Assembly (NCBI GenBank): GCA_039707655.1
Contig: CM077664.1
Coordinates: forward strand, 123,664,485 to 123,728,484
Direction of reading: 5' to 3'
Length of the DNA: 64,000 nucleotides
From: Elymus sibiricus
Lineage: Eukaryota > Streptophyta > Magnoliopsida > Poales > Poaceae
Below, piece after piece: positions 33,101-42,761 of the stretch (position 1 is its first letter; each line of letters begins with the position of its first letter). The notes beneath the pieces are model-generated. The model worked only from the letters and a program-made list of their open reading frames with translations. It did no database searches and was not told where the DNA came from. The position numbers were made by a program, and so were the translations under genes.

Positions 33101-34112
33101 CAACCTTGGAACCATTTCCCACGCGCATCGTCACTTCGTCCTTTGCCAGCCTCCGTCTATTCCGCAGTTCCTGTTTTGAGTTGCAAATATGAGCAACCGC
33201 ACCGGTATCAAATACCCAGGCACTACAACGAGAGTTGATAAGGTACACATCAATAACATGTATATCATATATACCTTGTTTGTTGTTGGCCGCCTTCTTG
33301 TCAGCCAAATACTTGGGGCAGTTCCGCTTCCAGTGTCCAGTTCCCTTGCAATGAAAGCACTCAGTTTCTGGTTTGGGTCCAGCCTTGGGTTTCTTCACGA
33401 GAGGAGCAACTGCTTTGCCACTCTTCTTGGAGTTACCCTTCTTACCCTTGCCATTTTTCTTGAAACTAGTGGTTTTATTGACCATCAACACTTGATGCTC
33501 CTTCTGAATTTCAGACTCAGCGGCTTTCAGCATCGCAAACAGCTCGGCGACTGACTTGTTCATCCCGTGCATGTTATAGTTCAACACGAAGCTCTTGTAG
33601 CTAGGTGGCAATGATTGAAGAACTCTGTCAGTGATAGCCTCTGGCGGAAGGGGCATCCCCAATTCAGCCAGACGGGTGGAGTACCCAGACATTCTGAGTA
33701 CGTGATCACTGATAGACCCGTTCTCCTCCATCTTGCAAGCATAGAACTTATCGGAGATCTCATATCTCTCGATCCGGGCATTCTTCTGAAAGATAAACTT
33801 CAATTCCTGGAACATCTCATATGCTCCATGACGTTCAAAACGTCTTTGAAGTCCCGGTTCTAAGCCATACAATATTGCACATTGAACTATTGAGTAATCT
33901 TCAGAACGAGCCTGCCAGGCGTTCACAACGTCTAGAAACTCAACTGGAGCGGGTGGATCACCAAGCGGTGCATCAAGGACATAAGCCTTCTGGGAAGCCG
34001 TAAGGATAATCCTTAGATTACGGGCCCAGTCCACAAAGTTACTTCCATCATCTTTCAATTTAGCTTTCTCTAGGAACGCATTAAAATTCAGGGGTGCTAC
34101 TGCGCGAGCCAT
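30129..34112 (-). CDS. C1 Copia Gag-Pol polyprotein, open frame with RT active-site change
   Basis: 1327 residues, uninterrupted, close to the ~1300 known for BARE/Angela. Gag is about 1-230; a CCHC knuckle (CFHCKGTGHWKRNC) lies at 252-265. Protease has FDTGA at 301-305. Integrase has an HHCC finger (H440, H445, C471, C474) and D501, D564, E600 of the DDE triad, with SRRNRT-like sequence after it. RT is about 838-1080: LVAKGF, WQMDVKTAFLNG, then YVDA at 1001-1004 where the family has YVDD. The Ala codon is GCC (31103-31101), so one of the paired catalytic Asp residues is missing. RNase H shows D1174, the EAEY block and CDNTGA. Copia order PR-IN-RT-RH is clear. Acts in cytoplasmic particles and then the nucleus. 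Probably makes protein if transcribed but an inactive RT. Confidence 0.95.
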   Translation of the reverse strand: MARAVAPLNFNAFLEKAKLKDDGSNFVDWARNLRIILTASQKAYVLDAPLGDPPAPVEFLDVVNAWQARSEDYSIVQCAILYGLEPGLQRRFERHGAYEMFQELKFIFQKNARIERYEISDKFYACKMEENGSISDHVLRMSGYSTRLAELGMPLPPEAITDRVLQSLPPSYKSFVLNYNMHGMNKSVAELFAMLKAAESEIQKEHQVLMVNKTTSFKKNGKGKKGNSKKSGKAVAPLVKKPKAGPKPETECFHCKGTGHWKRNCPKYLADKKAANNKQGIYDIHVIDVYLINSRCSAWVFDTGAVAHICNSKQELRNRRRLAKDEVTMRVGNGSKVVVIAVGTLALRLPSGLVMNLNNCYLVPALSMNIISGSCLLRDGYSFKSENNGCSIYMSNIFYGHAPDVRGLFLFNLDSNDTHVHNIDAKRCRIDNDNTTFMWHCRLGHIGVKRMRKLHADGLLESLDFESLDTCEPCLMGKMTKTPFSRTMERASDLLEIIHTDVCGPMSIEARGGYRYFLTFTDDLSTYGYIYLMKHKSETFEKFKQFQSEVENHRNKKIKFLRSDRGGEYLSYEFGSHLRQCGIVSQLTPPGTPQRNGVSERRNRTLLDMVRSMMSLADLPLSFWGYALETAAFTLNRAPSKSVETTPYELWYGKKPKLSFLKVWGCDAYVKKLQPEKLEPKAEKCVFIGYPKETVGYTFYLRSEGKVFVAKNGTFLEKEFLSKELSGRKIELDEVVEPLLQPESSATQKDVSVEPTSAEEEVNDDDHEALDQVAIEPRGSTRTRTAPEWYDNPVLEVMLLDNDEPTSYGEAMMGPDSENWLEAMKSEMGSMYENKVWTLEVLPEGRKAIQNKWIFKRKTDADGNVTIYKARLVAKGFSQVQGVDYDETFSPVAMLKSVRIMLAIAAFFDYEIWQMDVKTAFLNGFLKEELYMMQPEGFVDPENADKVCKLQRSIYGLVQASRSWNLRFDEVIKAFEFIQVYGEACIYKKVSGSSIAFLILYVDAILLIGNNIEMLEGVKEYLNKSFSMKDIGEAAFILGIKIYRDRSRRLIGLSQSTYLDKVLKKFKMDQSKKGFLPVLQGVKLSKTQCPVTAEDREKMSVIPYASAIGSIMYAMLCTRPDVSLAISMVGRFQSDPGMEHWTAVKNILKYLKRTKDMFLVYGGDQELVVKGYVDASFDTDPDDSKWQTGYVFILNGGAVSWCSSKQSVVADSTCEAEYIAASEAAKEGVWMKEFMTDLGVVPSALNPMTLFCDNTGAIALAKEPRFHKRTRHIKRRFNSIRDYIKEDDINICKVHTDLNVADPMTKPLPKAKHEQHQNCMGVRFITM

Positions 34113-35349
34113 GATCTACAACATAAATATAGCAAAGACAACTTAGACTATTGTTCTAGATAATGAGTTTAGTTAATCATATTACTTAAAAACTCCCACT
34201 CAAATTGACATCCCTCCGGTCATTCGAGTGTAACATGATCCAAATCCACCAACTCAAGTCCGATCATCACGTGAGTTGTGGTGGTTTCAATGGTGAACAT
34301 CTTCATGTTGATCATATCTACTATATGACTCATGTTCGACCTTTCGGTCTCTTGTGTTCCGAGGCCATGTCTGTACATGCTAGGCTCGTCAAGTTTAACC
34401 CGAGTGTTCCGCACGTGCAACATGGCTTACACCCGTTGTATGTGAACGTAGAGTCTATCACACCCGATCATCACAGCGTGTCTCGAAACGACGAACTTTC
34501 GCAACGCTGCACACTCGGGGAGAACACAATTTTATCTTGAAATTTAAGTGAGGGATCACCTTATAATGCTACCATCGTCCTAAGCAAAATAAGATGCATA
34601 AAAGGATTAACATCACATGCAAATCATAAGTGACATGATATGGCCATGAACTTGTGCTTTTGATCTCCATCTCCAAAGCACCGGCATGATCTCCATCGTC
34701 ACCGGCATGACACCATGATCTGCATCATCTTGATCTCCATCAACGTGTCGCCATGAGGTTGTCGCGCCGACTGTTGCTTCCACGACTATAGCTAACTCAT
34801 AGCGATAAAGTAAAGCAAAAACGGCAAAAATAATTAAAGACAACTCTATGGCTCCTGCCAGTTGCCGTACTCATCGACATGCAAGTCGTGATATTCTATA
34901 CAACACATGATCATCTCATACATCACATATATCTCATCATGTAATTGGCCATATCACATAACAACATACCCTGCAAAAACAAGTTAGACGTCCTCTAATT
35001 GTTGTTGCAAATTTTACGTGGCTGCTACGGGTTTGCAAGAACCGTTCTTACCTACGCAAAACCACAACGTGGTGTAGTGATTGCTTTTTGATCTTCTAAA
35101 AGAACCCTCTTCATTGAAATCGATTCAACTAAAGTGAGAGAGACAGACACCCGCTAGCCATCTTTATGCAACGAAGTTACATGTCAGTTGAAGGAACCTG
35201 TCTCGCGTAAGCGTATGCGTAGTGTCGGTCCAGGCCGCTTCATCTCACAATACCGCCGAATCAAGTATCAACTAGTAACGGCAAGCAATATGTATACACC
35301 CACGCCCACAACTCGTTTGTGTTCTAGTCGAGATCTCATCTACGCATAG
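34113..35349 (-). other. C1 untranslated leader
   Basis: About 1.2 kb between PBS and Gag start. No ORF with support; BARE-type elements are known for a long leader. Small ORFs on either strand were discounted. Confidence 0.7.
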
Positions 35350-35367
35350 ACCTAGCTCTGATACCAC
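35350..35367 (-). other. C1 primer-binding site
   Basis: Reverse strand TGGTATCAGAGCTAGG next to the 5' LTR, complementary to the 3' end of initiator tRNA-Met. Confidence 0.92.
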
Positions 35368-37206
35368 TGTTGGGGAACGTTGCATGGGAAACAAAAAATT
35401 TCCTACGCACACACAAGATCTATCCATGGTGATGAGCATCTACGAGAGGGAGAGTGAATCTACATACCCTTGTAGATCGCTAAGCGGAAGCGTTAAGAAA
35501 CGCGGTTGATGTAGTCAAACGTCTCCGCGATCCAAATCGCAAGTCGTCCCTCGATCCGATCACGAACTAGTGCCGAACGGACGGCATCTCCGCGTTCAAC
35601 ACACGTACGGCTTGATGACGCCTTCACCTCCTCGATCCAGCGAGCGATGGTGAAGTAGTAGATGAGTTCCGGCAGCACGACGGCGTGGTGATGGTGGTGA
35701 GGAACAATCTCTGCAGGGCTTCGCCAAGCACTACGGAGATTATGACGGGAGAACTAGAGGGTCAGGGTTGCCGACACACGGCTTGGGAAATCTTATGTGT
35801 CCCGTGTGCTAGCCCTGCCCCTCTATTTATATGTTGAGCCTTGGGGTCTAAACTTGGAGTAAAAGCCTCCTCCAGGTTGGTTTTGCCCGCACAAGGTCGG
35901 TTTGGCCCGCAGGGAAGAGTCCAACTCGGATCCCTGCAGTACCGCGCACAAGCGGTAGTACCGCTCACGAGCGGTAGTACCACTGGAGCGGTAGTACCGC
36001 TTCATACAAGCGGTAGTACCGCTTACGCGGTAGTACTGCCTTACCAGCGGTAGTACCGCTTAAGGCAGCAGCAAAACTTCCTTTTGCACTTTCCAATACC
36101 TCGTGGGCTTTACGCCTTTGGCTCATATAAAGTGTTGCTGCACCCGAACACTTCGGTAAACATCCGGAACCCCTTCCGGTGAATTCCGGAACCCTTTCGG
36201 AGATCAAAACACTATTATCACATATATCAATCTTTACCTCCGGACTCTTCCGGAGATCCTCGTCATGTCCGGGATCTTATCCAGGACTCCGAACAACCTT
36301 CGGTCACCAACAAAATAACTCAACTATACTAATCGTCACCAAACGTTAAGTGTGTAGACCGTGCGGGTTCGAGAACTATGTAGACATGACCGAGACACCT
36401 CTACGGCCAATAACCAATAGCGGGACCTGGATGCCCATATTGGCTCCTACATATTCTACGAAGATCTTTATCGGTCGAACCTCTATGTCAAGGATTCAGT
36501 TAATCCCGTATACTGTTCCCTTTGTTCTTCGGTATGTTACTTGCCCGAGATTCGATCGTCGGTATCTCTATACCTAGTTCAATCTCATTACTGGCAAGTC
36601 TCTTTACTCGTTCCGTAATACAAGATCTCGTGGCTAACACTTTAGTCACATTGCTTGCAAGGCTCATTGTGATGTTGTATTACGGAGTGGGCCCTGAGAT
36701 ACCTCTCCGTCACACGGAGTAACAAATCCCAGTCTTGATCCATGCCAACCCAACAGACACCCTCGGAGATACCTGTAGAGCACCTTTATAGTCACCCAGT
36801 TACGTTGCGACGTTTGATACACACAAGGTACTCCTCCGATGTCAGGGAGTTGCATGATCTCATGGTCATAGGAACAGATACTTGACATGCAGAAAACAAT
36901 AGCAATAAACTGACACGATCATATGCTACGTTTATAGTTTGGGTCTTGTCCATCACATCATTCTCCTAATGATGTGATCCCGTTATCAAATGACATCTCA
37001 TGTCAATGGCTAGGAAACCTTAACCATCTTTGATCAACGAGCTAATCAACTAGAGGCTTACTAGGGACACAGTGTTGTCTATGTACCCACACATGTATTT
37101 GAGTTTCCAATCAATACAATTATAGCATGGATAATAAACGATTATCATGAACAAGGAAATATAATAATAACCAATTTATTATTGCCTCTAGGGCATATTT
37201 CCAACA
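35368..37206 (-). repeat. C1 5' LTR
   Basis: 1839 bp. Differs from the 3' LTR mainly by an extra 21 bp near 36180 that duplicates a CCGGAACCC.TTCGG stretch. TATAAATA at 35824-35831 (reverse). Confidence 0.95.
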
Positions 37207-37211
37207 AGGGC

Positions 37212-37403
37212 CTCGCGAGGCTGCTGGTGAAGATGCTGAGCCTTGCTCGCCGCTCCCTGAGGAGGGGTCCTCAGGAGGCCAGGGCCTCATGAGGGGTCTT
37301 GGTCAGATGCTTGGTGGTGACGGCCTGCTGAGCCCACGCCAGGTATTGCGCCCTGGGCCAAAGCCAGACGGTCCTGGATACCCTGGGTTCCACGGGCCCG
37401 ACA
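37212..37403 (-). repeat. T4 3' LTR, proximal segment
   Basis: Matches 48353-48548; ends GGGCCCGACA on the + strand. The next bases, GTAGCCCCCGGGT (37404-37416), are the reversed polypurine tract ACCCGGGGGCTAC, which proves reverse orientation of T4. Confidence 0.88.
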
Positions 37404-37558
37404 GTAGCCCCCGGGTCCACGGCGCGCATGTTCCCGCCTACTACGGGGCGAAACGGCATGGGCCCTAACCGCCTGCGGGCCAGGCGCGACGCGTGGTGCA
37501 TGATGTGATGGGGGACACCCCATTTCTCCCTCGATGCCTCGGTAATCGCCCGCGCTGA

Positions 37559-40430
37559 CATAAAGCTTGCCGTGAGCGACGTGAGACCATCATTGCCTTC
37601 CTCTGCGCGTCCCGTCTCTCCACGCCTGCCTTCCCATGCACTGCTCCTCCTTCCTCCCCCGAAGCTCCGCCGCTCTAGACCCTTGCTGTGCCGCCATATC
37701 ACCCCCTGGTAGGAAGGAGGAGGCGAAGGAGACAGTGGTTGCGGAGGTGGTGCCGGCACCTCCTCTGGGCAGGTCCACGATCATCAATGCTGAGGGGCTC
37801 AGCAAGGTGCTCCCGATGACCGCCGCCTCTAACGAGTGGGGGGCCACTCAAATCTGGCCGGCTTCATGCCCGGATACCGATCTCGATGCCACCTCCGTCG
37901 TCCTCTTCCTTCCCGCACTCTTCGCCAGCCAACTGCCTCCATTCTCTGATTTCTTCAACGCCACCCTTTCCCACTATCAGGTCCATGCGCTGCATCTCGA
38001 GCCAAACTCTGTTCTTGTCCTTTCCGCCTTCACCTTTCTATGTGAGGCCTTTCTGGGCATGACACCGTCAGTGGCGCTCTTCCGCCATTTCTTTAGCCTG
38101 CGGCTGACCGCGGCGGACCAATGTTCTGAGTGCGTCTCGTTTTGCATTGTAGACAAGACGGCGGGCGACGGCATCGACATGAGGCTCACCAAGGAGGTTG
38201 AAGGCTTCAGACAACAATGGGTGTACATGGACGCGGCCCAGTTCAGCCCCCTACTGCAGCTGCCGGCATCCCCGGCGGCGAGAAGCTCCGGATGGGGGCA
38301 TGAGAGGCTCGTCGATCCTAGGCTGGCGCGGGTGTGGAAGAGGCTGGCCGAGCTGAGGGTCGCAAAAGTAACGGTGGTCACGGTCGTGAGGGAGTTCCTC
38401 AGGTGCTGTATAGCCCCCCTTCAGCGACACTCTCGCCCGATGTGGGCCTTCACCCGCCCGGAGGACCCGATGAGGTTGAGCGCGGATAGCTTGTGAGAAG
38501 GGGCCCCGCGGGGGTGGCGGAGGCGGCGTCCCGCCGTGGCCGCTTAAGAAGAGGAAGTGGTTTGCCAAGGATGAGTAAGCATCCGCATTCCCTTCTCTTG
38601 CCCCAGGCACGTCACGTGTGCCTGAGTCTTTCCTTTTTGCAGGACCTCCTCGAGCAAGAAAAAGAAGGAGGAGAGGTCCCCCGGCCTGGCGGAGGCGACA
38701 CCGCCGGTTGCCAGGGCCGAGGGGCGAGGGGAGGGCGCCGGTGGTCTCGATACTGGGGCTGGCCTCACGAGGGCAGAGGGGTAGGTGGCCCCTCCTGGGC
38801 CGCAGAGGGGCGTAGCTCGGGAGGCCCATGCAAGCGAGCCTGAGGAGGCACTGTCAGGAGGCGGTCCCGCGGATCCCAGGGCAGCTACTGCCGGGGCGGA
38901 CGTCGTGGTGGCAGAGGCGGAGACGCCGGCTCTCCCATCCCGCACCACGGGCGGCGGCGGCACTGCGGAAGACCCGCAGGATGCACCGGTAGGCAGGACC
39001 CAAGTCGAGGAAGTGCTGAACTCACGGGGCGCGCCGCCACGGCAAGACATGGACGGGGCCCCTGTGAGCCCTTCGTTTCTGGTGGGTGGCACCAGACCTT
39101 CATGAGAGGACGGCGTTGAGGCACACGCCAGCCGGGCCCTGCACCTCGTGAGCAGCAGCGCCGTGCTCAAGCGCGGGGCCCTGCAAGGCACCAGGGTCAC
39201 CCTCGATCAGCTAGAAACGGACCTCCAGGCGGAGGAAGCGCGCATCGTCGAGGAGCGCCAACGCCTCGCGGAGGGGTGGCGCCAGCTCAACGTGGCCATC
39301 AAGCTGGGCCGCCGTCAAGACGACGCCACGTGGGGGAAGCGCGAGAAGGCCGCCCAGGACGCAAAGGAAATCTTCGAGAGCGCCGTCAGGGAGGCCGACG
39401 AGGCCGACAGGTGGCGTGAGGCGGCGGAGGCCCGCGGAAAGGAGCTTCAGGACCAGAACACCACGCTGGAACGGCAGCTCCAGGCGCGGAGAGACACCAT
39501 CTCCGCCCTCGAAGAGGAGCTGGCAGCCCGTGAGGTGGACCTTGGTATCCGTGAGCGGGAGCTCGCATGGTCGGCGTCCACGCAGGACCTGGAGCGCGAA
39601 CGGCTGGAGATGCTGGAGCGAGAGGTGTCCGCTGCCCAGGGCTCCTATGCCAAGCGCCAAGAGAGAGCCAACGCCAACCTGGCAACCAAGGAGAAGAAGA
39701 TCCAAGAAGATGCTGACAGGAGGGTTGAGCAGAACCGTGAGGCGCTTGCCGCCGAGAACAGCAAGAAGCTTAAGCGGCAGGAGGACCGCTTCAAGGCAAG
39801 GCGCGAGGAGCTCCAGCACGAGATCGCGGGCCTCAAGGAGATGTTGACTGAAGCGGAAAAAAGGCGGGAGACCACGCTGAAGGCCCGGGACGACGCCGAG
39901 GCCGAGCTGGCCTCTCTTCGGCAGCAGGTGGGGGTGTCGCCGCCGTCGTGGAGCAGGCGAGGGACGAGGCGGCTCGAGCAAGGGGGCAACAGCTCCAGCG
40001 CTCCAAGATGTTCCGCGCTCTCGAGCTCCGAGCCCGCCGCGCGTTGGGCTCCATTTGCAAGGAGGACGTCAGCAGCCCCCTCGAGACCCACGACAACAGC
40101 TACCTCGACTTCTTCACCAAACTCGTGGAGCGACTTGAGATTGGTGCTAAGAAGGTGGGCGGAATCGTCAAGGAGGAGTGCCGCGATCTCCTCACCCAGG
40201 CAGCCACGCGCATCTTCAGCCATCTTCTCCACGCCGACCCCCACTTTGACCTCGGCAAGGTGATAGTTCCCGTCCCAGAGGAGGTCCGCGACAACCTCGG
40301 GAAGGCGGTGGAAGATTATGTGGATGCATTGCACGCGCAATTCGCCCCTGGGAGCAGCGAGGGCCCAGCCGGAACCGAGGAGGGCGAGTATGACGATGGC
40401 AGCAACGGTGATGACGACGCGTCCTCTTAG
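37559..40430 (+). pseudogene. T4 antisense gene (aORF), Transposase_28-like coiled-coil protein
   Basis: On the + strand, opposite to T4 gag-pol. CATAAAG at 37559-37565 is a TATA-like site. The first exon is open from 37636 to a stop at 38494-38496 and has LPPFSDFFNATLSHYQVHAL and FLCEAFLG, the pattern of the 'putative gypsy type transposon' domain. An intron 38575-38642 (GTAAGC...TTTTTGCAG, 68 bp) precedes a Lys/Arg-rich then Pro/Gly-rich linker with stops near 38780 and 39105. A coiled coil of about 260 residues (39148-39930) follows; a frameshift near 39935 leads into the C-terminal helical domain (39948-40430, KMFRALELRARRALG, then an acidic tail). One to three disruptions depending on the splice model. 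Function unknown. Confidence 0.68.
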
Positions 40431-41698
40431 GGCCTTCCCCATGTCCTGCGCACGGTTAATTATGGCCCCGTGGGGGTGTGAGGATAATGCCTTTATATTG
40501 TAAGCACTTTGTGATTCGCTGTAATGAACGTTCGAGCCCTCGCGAAGCTTTCTCTTGAGGCCGTTTTGCTCTTTTTGCTTGCCTTGATGCTCTACGTCAC
40601 CAGGACCCAGCCCCCGAGCGGGCCCTCGCCGTCGCTGGTATGTCAGGTCGCGATGCCCGAACAAGGCCAGTAGGTGAGGGGCACCGGGAGATAGTGGGGG
40701 CTCGCGAGGCGCGATGCTCATGGAGCCCTCCTTTGACGCGCAAGCGGCTTGCGGCAAGAGAAACGCTGGCGCTCGTGAGGTTGCTAGAGGGGGAAGCTTT
40801 AGGAGACGGAGAGGGCAGCTCGCGAGGTAGGAAACTTAGCTCTGTGCATGGTAGTGTGTGGTATGCCATCACTTGTATGCCTCGCGAGGGTTCCGCTCAC
40901 GAGATCTCCTGCTGAGACGGACGTCGTGGGCTAGCCCCCGAGGCAGGGCCCGCAGGGCTACCTGGGTCCCTGAGGGGTCCACCTCGCGAGGCATCCTCGC
41001 GAGGCCCTTCAGGGGATCTGCTCCTGAGATAACTGCATGCAGAATACTAAATGACAGGGGAGCAGCGTACGCTCGCCGATTCACTTATGGGTGTTACGCG
41101 ACGAGACAAGACACCAAGGACCTTGGTGGGGTGGCGTGCACGGGAGCAGGCCCGCGAGCCAGAGCCCGGTTTCTTGGGTTTTTCAGCGCTGCTGGGACTG
41201 ACCCGAGCACAGGCACCGTGTCCAGCCCCCGCTCGCATGAGGCTCATGAGGGACGTTGCGAGCGCGCGAGGCTCATGAGGCAAAGACAAAATGAAACACC
41301 GTGCAAAGAAACCGAGCTTTACTGAAGCAAAATAGCAATCCATTACATAATCTAAACAAGATGCGGCTACCGTGTCTGGCACAGTCAGCTTGAGGTTGGT
41401 GCAACCCGTGGGGCGCCCTCAGTTACACATCAAAACGAGAAAAAGGGTGCTGCCATGTCCGGCATGGGTCAGCTTGAGGTTGGTGCAGCCCGTGGGGCGC
41501 CCTCAGTTGATTGTTCCGCCAGCGTGGAGCATGGGGCTTCCACCGGGGTGTGGGTATGACCGCGGGTCGATCGTTCCGCCAGCGCGGAGCATGGGGCTTC
41601 CACTTGGGCGTGGGCGGGAGCTCTCGCGGGCCCATCAGGCGAACGCAATGAGAGGCTCCGGGGCGTGTACAGCCCCATTTCGTTCGTACGCGTGCGGG
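40431..41698 (-). repeat. T4 spacer with duplicated segments and CCTCGCGAGG palindromes
   Basis: Lies between the converging 3' ends of T4's antisense gene and integrase. Two copies of a ~55-bp segment (CAGCTTGAGGTTGGTGCA core) are at 41388-41420 and 41469-41505, and two copies of a GTTCCGCCAGCG.GGAGCATG unit at 41512-41600. CTCGCGAG palindromes recur at about 40699, 40811, 40880, 40982 and 40993. No gene. Confidence 0.7.
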
Positions 41699-42761
41699 TC
41701 ACGGGTAGAACGTGCGAAGGTGTTGGATGTTCCAGGCGTTAGGCACAGGAACTCCGTCTTCCGTCTCCAGCCGGGCTGAGCCGGACCTGGAGACATGAGT
41801 AACCCTAAAAGGGCCTTCCCACATAGGTGAGAGTTTGTGGAGCCCCTCTCTCGAGAGGATCCTGCGTAGGATGAGGTCACCGACCTCGAGAGTGCGAGGG
41901 CGGATGTTGCGGCTGTGGTAGCAACGCAAGGCCTGCTGGTACCTCGCGGCGCGAAGAGCGGCCTGCCGGCGGCCCTCCTCGAGGAGCAGCAGATCGGTCT
42001 GCCGCGAGCCATCCTGAGACGCCTCGTCAAAGGCAAGGACTCGCAGGGAACCATACTTAAGCTCCAATGGAAGGACCGCCTCAGCTCCGTAAACGAGGAA
42101 GAAGGGTGTCTCGCTGGTGGGCTTGCTCGCCGTCGTGCGAATGGACCACAACACGGACTTCAGCTCATCGAGCCAGCCTTTGCCGCAGGCCTCAAGCTTC
42201 TTCTTGAAGCTCCTCATTTTGAGGCCCTTGTGGACCTCGGCGTTGGCACGCTCGGCAGGCCATTGCTTCGCGGGTGCGCCATCGAGGCGTAGCAGATCTG
42301 TGTGCGGAGGCTGGCGCAGTAGGACCTGAAGAGGCCGCTTGTGAACTGGGAGCCGTTGTGGGTGATGATGTGGTTGGGAACTCCAAAGCGGCTCACGAGG
42401 CCTTGATGAACTTGACGGCGGAGCCTGCCGGGATGGTGCGTACAGGCTCGACCTCTGCCCACTTGGTGAACTTGTCAATGGCGACGTAGAGGTAGCGGTA
42501 ACCGCCAGCCACGCGAGGGAAGGGCCCCAGGATATCGAGCCCCCAGACCGCGAAGCGCCATGAGAGGGGAATCGTCTGGAGGCCCTACGCCGGCTGGTGG
42601 ATTTGCTTGGCGTGGAACTGGCAGGCCTCGTAGGCTTGGACCAGCGCGGTGGCGTCGCGCAACGCAGTGGGCCAGTAAAAGCCGCTGCAGAACACCTTGC
42701 CGACGAGGGTACGTGACGAGGAGTGGTGGCCGCAGTCTCCTCCATGGATGTCGGCGAGCTA
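41699..42761 (-). pseudogene. T4 integrase
   Basis: Decayed over three phases. The finger begins DCGHHSSSRT just after a TAG at 42759-42761, with CEACQFHAK completing it. The core shows DKFTKWAEV, FGVPNHIITHNGS (TDN altered to THN, a catalytic Asp changed to His) and YASMAHPRSNG; the region with the Glu is frameshifted. The C-terminal part (LVYGAEAVLP, VGDLILRR, PMWEGPFRV) is open to 41699. Confidence 0.85.

Larger units (their letters stand above)
28260..37206 (-). mobile_element. C1: Angela/BARE/WIS-type Copia retrotransposon, full length
   Basis: 8947 bp, reverse orientation. LTRs 35368-37206 (5') and 28260-30078 (3') are nearly identical, starting TGTTGGAAATATGCCC and ending CGTTCCCCAACA on the reverse strand. 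PBS, long leader, one full-length gag-pol frame and PPT are present. AGGGC duplications lie at 28255-28259 and 37207-37211. By eye about 14 substitutions, one 1-bp and one 21-bp indel separate the LTRs (about 0.8%), which makes it the youngest datable insertion here. It sits in the 3' LTR of T4. Confidence 0.95.

Noticed and set aside
39645..40757. 370-codon reverse-strand ORF
   Set aside because: Shadow of the T4 antisense coiled-coil gene.
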